A stretch of 64,000 nt of DNA. It comes from Macropodus opercularis (Eukaryota; Chordata; Actinopteri; Anabantiformes; Osphronemidae). The position numbers and the translations under genes were made by a program. Where the stretch lies: contig CM061098.1 in the NCBI GenBank assembly GCA_030770545.1, positions 17,373,501 through 17,437,500 on the forward strand, written 5' to 3'. The notes under the pieces were generated by a model. That model was not told the DNA's origin. It ran no database searches and saw only the letters and a program-made list of their open reading frames with translations. Positions 57,438 through 64,000 of the stretch are shown here, in pieces (the stretch's first letter is position 1; each line of letters starts with the position of its first letter).

Positions 57438-58102
57438 GAGACACGAAGAGAGTCACAGTGGGTCAACCCTGGCTCATTGGTAAAAGACAACGTACTACTG
57501 TGGAGAATAGATTTCGATTGGCTGGATTGGACTGTACTTCCATGTAAAATCTAAAGGGCCTTAAGATATCAGGAAAAAGTTTCACTGAAGCTTACAATTC
57601 AAGAAGTGGAGAATCATACTCCTTCAACCTGTGTAACGCACGGCTGTGAGTCTGACGATACCTGTAGATGAGACGTCGGTAAGAAAACCCACCGCCCTGG
57701 TAATGGTGGGCAGTGGGCATTCAGTTTGTGCTGTTGAGACATTTGTGCACGTAACTGTACTTCCATGCACATAGAGTAGCGTGTGTTTAACCCTTGTGCA
57801 GCCTTCGAGGGGTCAGAACGACCCCACTGTAAAATAGGGGCCACCAAAACCACACACCAGGGTTGGATCAAACAGCCTTCGTGGGTGTTCCATGCAGGCA
57901 AACAACGAGTATGGATCTCCTGACGAACAAGTTCATCCAACCGTAAAGCATGTTGTGATTTATCGCCTGTTTTATCCAACCCATGTGTGGTTTCTGAGCT
58001 TTGAGCGCCCCCTATTTATCATTTTGACCGCTCAAAGGCCACAGCGTAAGGATTTTTCCCGGCTAAGGTTCCAGTGAAGCTTACAAGTCAAACAGTTAAG
58101 CA

Positions 58103-58174
58103 GGGCTCGTCCGGGATTTGAACCCGGGACCTCTCGCACCCTAAGCGAGAATCATACTCCTAGACCAACGAGCC
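58103..58174 (-). tRNA. tRNA-Pro(AGG), first-locus copy, unit 12
   Basis: Standard copy. Confidence 0.96.
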
Positions 58175-58689
58175 GAGATAATGTCTCAAAACCAAGCAGA
58201 TGCTCACCAAAGCAATTAGCTTAGCAGTTTATGAAAATCTTAATATTCTATTGCAGATGGACTAGCACAAAGCAAGAATTTCAATTCAATTTTATTTATA
58301 TAGCGCCAATTCACAACAACAGTTAACTCAAGGCACTTTACAAGTAAGAGTTAAGACCTTGCACAACTAAACACTACAAATAGACCAAGCTTTTAATTGT
58401 AGCCAATCAATAAATTGTACATTTTAATAGCAACAGTGAAGAGGAGAAACTCTGTCTCTATAGAGGACGAAACCTCCAGCAGACCCTGGCTCAATGTGGG
58501 CGAACATCTGCCTTGACCGGTTGGTGTGAAGGGATAAAAATGAGAGAAAAGAAATCAACTACAACAACAGACACAGGCAGGATGGCGCAACCAGCAGCTG
58601 AACACGGGAGACACATGGCTCTGAGTCTGACGATACCTGTAGATGAGGACAGAGAGAGAGACAGAGAAGCACAACTAGTAGTTGCGAAG

Positions 58690-58753
58690 AACTCGTCTGG
58701 GATTTGAACCTCTCGCACCCAAAGCGACAACCATACTACTAGGCCAACGAGCC
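58690..58753 (-). pseudogene. tRNA-Pro(TGG)-like pseudogene, unit 13
   Basis: 64-nt deleted copy. Confidence 0.85.
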
Positions 58754-58875
58754 AAAATGGCTCCCAAAGCAATTAAGAAACTAGATTAGATGTGGGGTCA
58801 GGAAAGCAATTAGGATGGGAGTTGATTAAAAAGGCAAAGTTCTATTGAAGACTGTGAAACGCTAACGCTTGCGGT

Positions 58876-58947
58876 GGGCTCGTCCGGGATTTGAACCCGG
58901 GACCTCTCGCACCCAAAGCGAGAATCATACCCCTAGACCAACGAGCC
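58876..58947 (-). tRNA. tRNA-Pro(TGG), unit 13
   Basis: Standard copy. Confidence 0.96.
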
Positions 58948-59934
58948 GAGACACGAACAGGGTCACAGTGATCAACCCTGGGTCGTGGGTGTAAGACAAC
59001 GTACTACTGTGGAGAATAGATTTTGATTGTCTGGATTGGATTGTGCTTCCATGTAATATCTAGAGGGCCCTAAGATATCAGGTTTTCAACAGGAAAAAGC
59101 TTCACTGAAGCTTACAATTCAACCAGTGGAGAATCATACTCTTAGACCAACAAGCCAAGACAAGGTCAAGGCTAGTTCATTAAATACAGAAGGTGCACTA
59201 CTGCAGATTTAAGTTTAGACTCTACGGGACAGAGCGCCTTAAGATAGCATTTGATAAACCAGTTAACGTTGCACTTAAGCTGACAGTACAAGTTGTTGAC
59301 GAGCCTTTGACTACTAAAGAAGAGTCCAGCAGCACAGACGTCGGTAAGAAAACCCACCGCTCCGCCCGGGAGTTAAACCCAACGTTGGCTTCAATCAGCT
59401 TCAACCTGTGGGGAATAAGATAAAAGCCATTTGTCACTGCAAATGGTGTCGGACATTACAGCTCTGAAATTTCATCCCAAAGTAAATAAACATACACAAA
59501 TTGCATGTATTCGTATACTGGAAGTCCCGTCTCAATAATTATAATGGTAGGAGTTGAATTCCTGGCATTCAGTTTGTGCTGTTGAGACAGTTGTGCATGT
59601 AACTGTACTTCCATGCACATAGAGTAGCGTGTGTTTAAATGCACTCTGCTAGCGTGGGATAGTTGTTTCGCTTCATAGGATAGGTTGGATCGAAATAGGA
59701 TTTCTTTTTAAAGCGACAGTTCCATATTCCTTCATTTCCCACCAGGGAAGACTGACTGAGAATCATACTCCTAGACTAACGAGCTAAGACTAGTGCAGCA
59801 GTGGCTCTTTAAAAAAAACAACAAGACGTACTAATAAACAAACTGGTTTTGATGGCAGGTCACGGAGGCCCTTAAGACAGCAGTTTAATCCCAGCTAAAG
59901 TTCCACTGAAGCTTATAAATCAAACAGTTAAACA

Positions 59935-60006
59935 GGGCTCGTCCGGGATTTGAACCCGGGACCTCTCGCACCCTAAGCGAGAATCATACTCCTAGACCAA
60001 CGAGCC
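59935..60006 (-). tRNA. tRNA-Pro(AGG), second-locus copy, unit 13
   Basis: Standard copy. Confidence 0.96.
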
Positions 60007-60155
60007 GAGACAAGGCTGTCACTTGTTGGTTAAAGAAAGAAGACGGACTACTGCAGGAATGAGCTTAGAGCACGAGTGATTCTAGATGGCCTTACGATAG
60101 CAGTTTATACACCGGTGAAAATGTCACTGAAGCCATTAACTAGAGCTGTTAGGCA

Positions 60156-60227
60156 GGGCTCGTCCGGGATTTGAACCCGGGACCTCTCGCACCCGAAGCG
60201 AGAATCATACTCCTAGACCAACGAGCC
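60156..60227 (-). tRNA. tRNA-Pro(CGG), unit 13
   Basis: Standard copy. Confidence 0.96.
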
Positions 60228-60349
60228 GAGACAAGTTCAATCCTGGTGCACTGAGAATGCAGGATGCACTACTGCTGAGGTGGCCTTAAGCTAGTGGTGT
60301 ACACAACAGGTGACGTGTCACGTTAGCTGACAGTACAAATAGTTGCCAA

Positions 60350-60421
60350 GGGCTTGTCCGGGATTTAAACCAGGGAGCCTTCGCAACCTGGGCGAGAATC
60401 ATAGCCCTAGACCAACGAGCC
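60350..60421 (-). pseudogene. Full-length tRNA-Pro pseudogene, unit 13
   Basis: Same degenerate copy. Confidence 0.86.
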
Positions 60422-61086
60422 GAGACACGAAGAGAGTCACAGTGGGTCAACCCTGGCTCATTGGTAAAAGACAACGTACTACTGTGGAGAATAGATTTCG
60501 ATTGGCTGGATTGGACTGTACTTCCATGTAAAATCTAAAGGGCCTTAAGATATCAGGAAAAAGTTTCACTGAAGCTTACAATTCAAGAAGTGGAGAATCA
60601 TACTCCTTCAACCTGTGTAACGCACGGCTGTGAGTCTGACGATACCTGTAGATGAGACGTCGGTAAGAAAACCCACCGCCCTGGTAATGGTGGGCAGTGG
60701 GCATTCAGTTTGTGCTGTTGAGACATTTGTGCACGTAACTGTACTTCCATGCACATAGAGTAGCGTGTGTTTAACCCTTGTGCAGCCTTCGAGGGGTCAG
60801 AACGACCCCACTGTAAAATAGGGGCCACCAAAACCACACACCAGGGTTGGATCAAACAGCCTTCGTGGGTGTTCCATGCAGGCAAACAACGAGTATGGAT
60901 CTCCTGACGAACAAGTTCATCCAACCGTAAAGCATGTTGTGATTTATCGCCTGTTTTATCCAACCCATGTGTGGTTTCTGAGCTTTGAGCGCCCCCTATT
61001 TATCATTTTGACCGCTCAAAGGCCACAGCGTAAGGATTTTTCCCGGCTAAGGTTCCAGTGAAGCTTACAAGTCAAACAGTTAAGCA

Positions 61087-61158
61087 GGGCTCGTCCGGGA
61101 TTTGAACCCGGGACCTCTCGCACCCTAAGCGAGAATCATACTCCTAGACCAACGAGCC
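61087..61158 (-). tRNA. tRNA-Pro(AGG), first-locus copy, unit 13
   Basis: Standard copy. Confidence 0.96.
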
Positions 61159-61673
61159 GAGATAATGTCTCAAAACCAAGCAGATGCTCACCAAAGCAAT
61201 TAGCTTAGCAGTTTATGAAAATCTTAATATTCTATTGCAGATGGACTAGCACAAAGCAAGAATTTCAATTCAATTTTATTTATATAGCGCCAATTCACAA
61301 CAACAGTTAACTCAAGGCACTTTACAAGTAAGAGTTAAGACCTTGCACAACTAAACACTACAAATAGACCAAGCTTTTAATTGTAGCCAATCAATAAATT
61401 GTACATTTTAATAGCAACAGTGAAGAGGAGAAACTCTGTCTCTATAGAGGACGAAACCTCCAGCAGACCCTGGCTCAATGTGGGCGAACATCTGCCTTGA
61501 CCGGTTGGTGTGAAGGGATAAAAATGAGAGAAAAGAAATCAACTACAACAACAGACACAGGCAGGATGGCGCAACCAGCAGCTGAACACGGGAGACACAT
61601 GGCTCTGAGTCTGACGATACCTGTAGATGAGGACAGAGAGAGAGACAGAGAAGCACAACTAGTAGTTGCGAAG

Positions 61674-61737
61674 AACTCGTCTGGGATTTGAACCTCTCGC
61701 ACCCAAAGCGACAACCATACTACTAGGCCAACGAGCC
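61674..61737 (-). pseudogene. tRNA-Pro(TGG)-like pseudogene, unit 14
   Basis: 64-nt deleted copy. Confidence 0.85.
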
Positions 61738-61859
61738 AAAATGGCTCCCAAAGCAATTAAGAAACTAGATTAGATGTGGGGTCAGGAAAGCAATTAGGAT
61801 GGGAGTTGATTAAAAAGGCAAAGTTCTATTGAAGACTGTGAAACGCTAACGCTTGCGGT

Positions 61860-61931
61860 GGGCTCGTCCGGGATTTGAACCCGGGACCTCTCGCACCCAA
61901 AGCGAGAATCATACCCCTAGACCAACGAGCC
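61860..61931 (-). tRNA. tRNA-Pro(TGG), unit 14
   Basis: Standard copy. Confidence 0.96.
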
Positions 61932-62918
61932 GAGACACGAACGGGGTCACAGTGATCAACCCTGGGTCGTGGGTGTAAGACAACGTACTACTGTGGAGAA
62001 TAGATTTTGATTGTCTGGATTGGATTGTGCTTCCATGTAATATCTAGAGGGCCCTAAGATATCAGGTTTTCAACAGGAAAAAGCTTCACTGAAGCTTACA
62101 ATTCAACCAGTGGAGAATCATACTCTTAGACCAACAAGCCAAGACAAGGTCAAGGCTAGTTCATTAAATACAGAAGGTGCACTACTGCAGATTTAAGTTT
62201 AGACTCTACGGGACAGAGCGCCTTAAGATAGCATTTGATAAACCAGTTAACGTTGCACTTAAGCTGACAGTACAAGTTGTTGACGAGCCTTTGACTACTA
62301 AAGAAGAGTCCAGCAGCACAGACGTCGGTAAGAAAACCCACCGCTCCGCCCGGGAGTTAAACCCAACGTTGGCTTCAATCAGCTTCAACCTGTGGGGAAT
62401 AAGATAAAAGCCATTTGTCACTGCAAATGGTGTCGGACATTACAGCTCTGAAATTTCATCCCAAAGTAAATAAACATACACAAATTGCATGTATTCGTAT
62501 ACTGGAAGTCCCGTCTCAATAATTATAATGGTAGGAGTTGAATTCCTGGCATTCAGTTTGTGCTGTTGAGACAGTTGTGCATGTAACTGTACTTCCATGC
62601 ACATAGAGTAGCGTGTGTTTAAATGCACTCTGCTAGCGTGGGATAGTTGTTTCGCTTCATAGGATAGGTTGGATCGAAATAGGATTTCTTTTTAAAGCGA
62701 CAGTTCCATATTCCTTCATTTCCCACCAGGGAAGACTGACTGAGAATCATACTCCTAGACTAACGAGCTAAGACTAGTGCAGCAGTGGCTCTTTAAAAAA
62801 AACAACAAGACGTACTAATAAACAAACTGGTTTTGATGGCAGGTCACGGAGGCCCTTAAGACAGCAGTTTAATCCCAGCTAAAGTTCCACTGAAGCTTAT
62901 AAATCAAACAGTTAAACA

Positions 62919-62990
62919 GGGCTCGTCCGGGATTTGAACCCGGGACCTCTCGCACCCTAAGCGAGAATCATACTCCTAGACCAACGAGCC
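62919..62990 (-). tRNA. tRNA-Pro(AGG), second-locus copy, unit 14
   Basis: Standard copy. Confidence 0.96.
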
Positions 62991-63139
62991 GAGACAAGGC
63001 TGTCACTTGTTGGTTAAAGAAAGAAGACGGACTACTGCAGGAATGAGCTTAGAGCACGAGTGATTCTAGATGGCCTTACGATAGCAGTTTATACACCGGT
63101 GAAAATGTCACTGAAGCCATTAACTAGAGCTGTTAGGCA

Positions 63140-63211
63140 GGGCTCGTCCGGGATTTGAACCCGGGACCTCTCGCACCCGAAGCGAGAATCATACTCCTAG
63201 ACCAACGAGCC
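63140..63211 (-). tRNA. tRNA-Pro(CGG), unit 14
   Basis: Standard copy. Confidence 0.96.
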
Positions 63212-63333
63212 GAGACAAGTTCAATCCTGGTGCACTGAGAATGCAGGATGCACTACTGCTGAGGTGGCCTTAAGCTAGTGGTGTACACAACAGGTGACGT
63301 GTCACGTTAGCTGACAGTACAAATAGTTGCCAA

Positions 63334-63405
63334 GGGCTTGTCCGGGATTTAAACCAGGGAGCCTTCGCAACCTGGGCGAGAATCATAGCCCTAGACCAAC
63401 GAGCC
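63334..63405 (-). pseudogene. Full-length tRNA-Pro pseudogene, unit 14
   Basis: Same degenerate copy. Confidence 0.86.
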
Positions 63406-64000
63406 GAGACACGAAGAGAGTCACAGTGGGTCAACCCTGGCTCATTGGTAAAAGACAACGTACTACTGTGGAGAATAGATTTCGATTGGCTGGATTGGAC
63501 TGTACTTCCATGTAAAATCTAAAGGGCCTTAAGATATCAGTTTTTCAACAGGAAAAAGTTTCACTGAAGCTTACAATTCAAGAAGTGGAGAATCATACTC
63601 CTTCAACCTGTGTAACGCACGGCTGTGAGTCTGACGATACCTGTAGATGAGACGTCGGTAAGAAAACCCACCGCCCTGGTAATGGTGGGCAGTGGGCATT
63701 CAGTTTGTGCTGTTGAGACATTTGTGCACGTAACTGTACTTCCATGCACATAGAGTAGCGTGTGTTTAACCCTTGTGCAGCCTTCGAGGGGTCAGAACGA
63801 CCCCACTGTAAAATAGGGGCCACCAAAACCACACACCAGGGTTGGATCAAACAGCCTTCGTGGGTGTTCCATGCAGGCAAACAACGAGTATGGATCTCCT
63901 GACGAACAAGTTCATCCAACCGTAAAGCATGTTGTGATTTATCGCCTGTTTTATCCAACCCATGTGTGGTTTCTGAGCTTTGAGCGCCCCCTATTTATCA

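Larger units (their letters stand above)
55191..58174 (-). repeat. Array unit 12
   Basis: 2984 bp: the 11-bp repeat loss plus loss of 11 bp (TTTTTCAACAG) near 57571, shared only with unit 13. Confidence 0.95.
58175..61158 (-). repeat. Array unit 13
   Basis: 2984 bp with the same two 11-bp losses as unit 12. Confidence 0.95.
21716..64000 (-). repeat. Tandem array of about 3.0-kb units carrying tRNA-Pro genes (13 units + partial 14th)
   Basis: Head-to-tail units; standard length 3006 bp, most between 2974 and 3006, with 3270-bp and 2233-bp variants explained by single events. Module order from left to right: LINE 3' tail, 64-nt tRNA pseudogene, tRNA-Pro(TGG), two short tRNA 5'-half relics, tRNA-Pro(AGG), tRNA-Pro(CGG), 72-nt tRNA pseudogene, a third relic, piggyBac-like element, tRNA-Pro(AGG). 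All tRNAs point left. Units differ at only a few positions each, and the first unit is the most diverged. The array runs off the right edge, so its true size is unknown. Confidence 0.97.
61159..64000 (-). repeat. Array unit 14 (cut by the window edge)
   Basis: Has the 11-bp repeat loss but not the TTTTTCAACAG loss. The window ends inside the piggyBac-like element, before the expected first-locus AGG gene. Confidence 0.95.

Noticed and set aside
22879..63211. tRNA-Pro-derived SINE family
   Set aside because: Copies are full tRNAs with three different anticodons at fixed unit positions. They have no SINE body, no tail and no target-site duplications.
24617..63958. Recurrent ORFs in the array (for example 121, 93, 76, 71 and 68 codons, repeated every 3 kb)
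   Set aside because: They are the same chance frames copied with the unit. Several run through tRNA genes, LINE tails or the piggyBac-like element on either strand, and none has a protein-family motif or splice context.
21716..64000. CRISPR-like or prokaryotic repeat interpretation
   Set aside because: Repeats are 72-nt tRNAs inside 3-kb units, with no short regularly spaced repeats and no cas genes; the flanking genes are vertebrate and spliced.

Overview
This is a vertebrate nuclear window, almost certainly from a teleost (ray-finned) fish. It has intron-containing vertebrate genes with GT-AG splice sites, teleost-type dispersed repeats (an L2/CR1-like LINE tail, a Tc1 relic, piggyBac-like ends) and vertebrate-type cytosolic tRNA-Pro genes. 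The species cannot be read from the sequence.

Left third (1-20,150) holds three protein-coding genes. First, on +, is slbp (histone stem-loop binding protein), of which seven exons (261-2938) are in the window and the first lies upstream. Second, on +, is immt/mic60 (mitofilin, the core MICOS subunit of mitochondrial cristae junctions). It has fourteen exons (4172-13901) that I could join into a continuous 759-codon frame with consistent splice phases. Third, on -, is an FGF4/6-subfamily secreted growth factor in three exons (19823-18093, 190 codons). The three genes do not form a functional pathway. slbp and immt are head-to-tail about 0.6 kb apart (poly(A) signal to start codon), and the fgf converges on immt across about 3.7 kb of repeat-bearing intergenic DNA. 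Introns and gaps carry a LINE 3' fragment, a Tc1-like relic, copies of a common teleost dispersed repeat and microsatellites.

Right two thirds (about 21,716 to the window end) is one head-to-tail tandem array of a roughly 3.0-kb unit: 13 units plus a truncated 14th that runs off the window. Each standard unit carries four full-length tRNA-Pro genes, all on the - strand: one UGG, two AGG and one CGG. All three proline isoacceptors are therefore packaged together. Each unit also has two degenerate tRNA-Pro copies, three shorter tRNA relics, a LINE 3' tail and a piggyBac-like TTAA element. I count 54 full-length tRNA-Pro loci here (25 AGG, 15 TGG, 14 CGG), 17 copies of one 72-nt pseudogene and 13 copies of another, 64 nt long.

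Units are nearly identical, but diagnostic indels and substitutions show how the array evolves. There is an unequal crossover inside a tRNA gene (773 bp lost), an anticodon change at one locus, a 264-bp internal duplication in three units, a LINE insertion unique to the edge unit, and block-wise sharing of variants. The unit itself looks like a higher-order repeat built from an older tRNA-plus-spacer monomer of about 200 bp. No protein gene is supported inside the array; the many short ORFs there are repeated chance frames.
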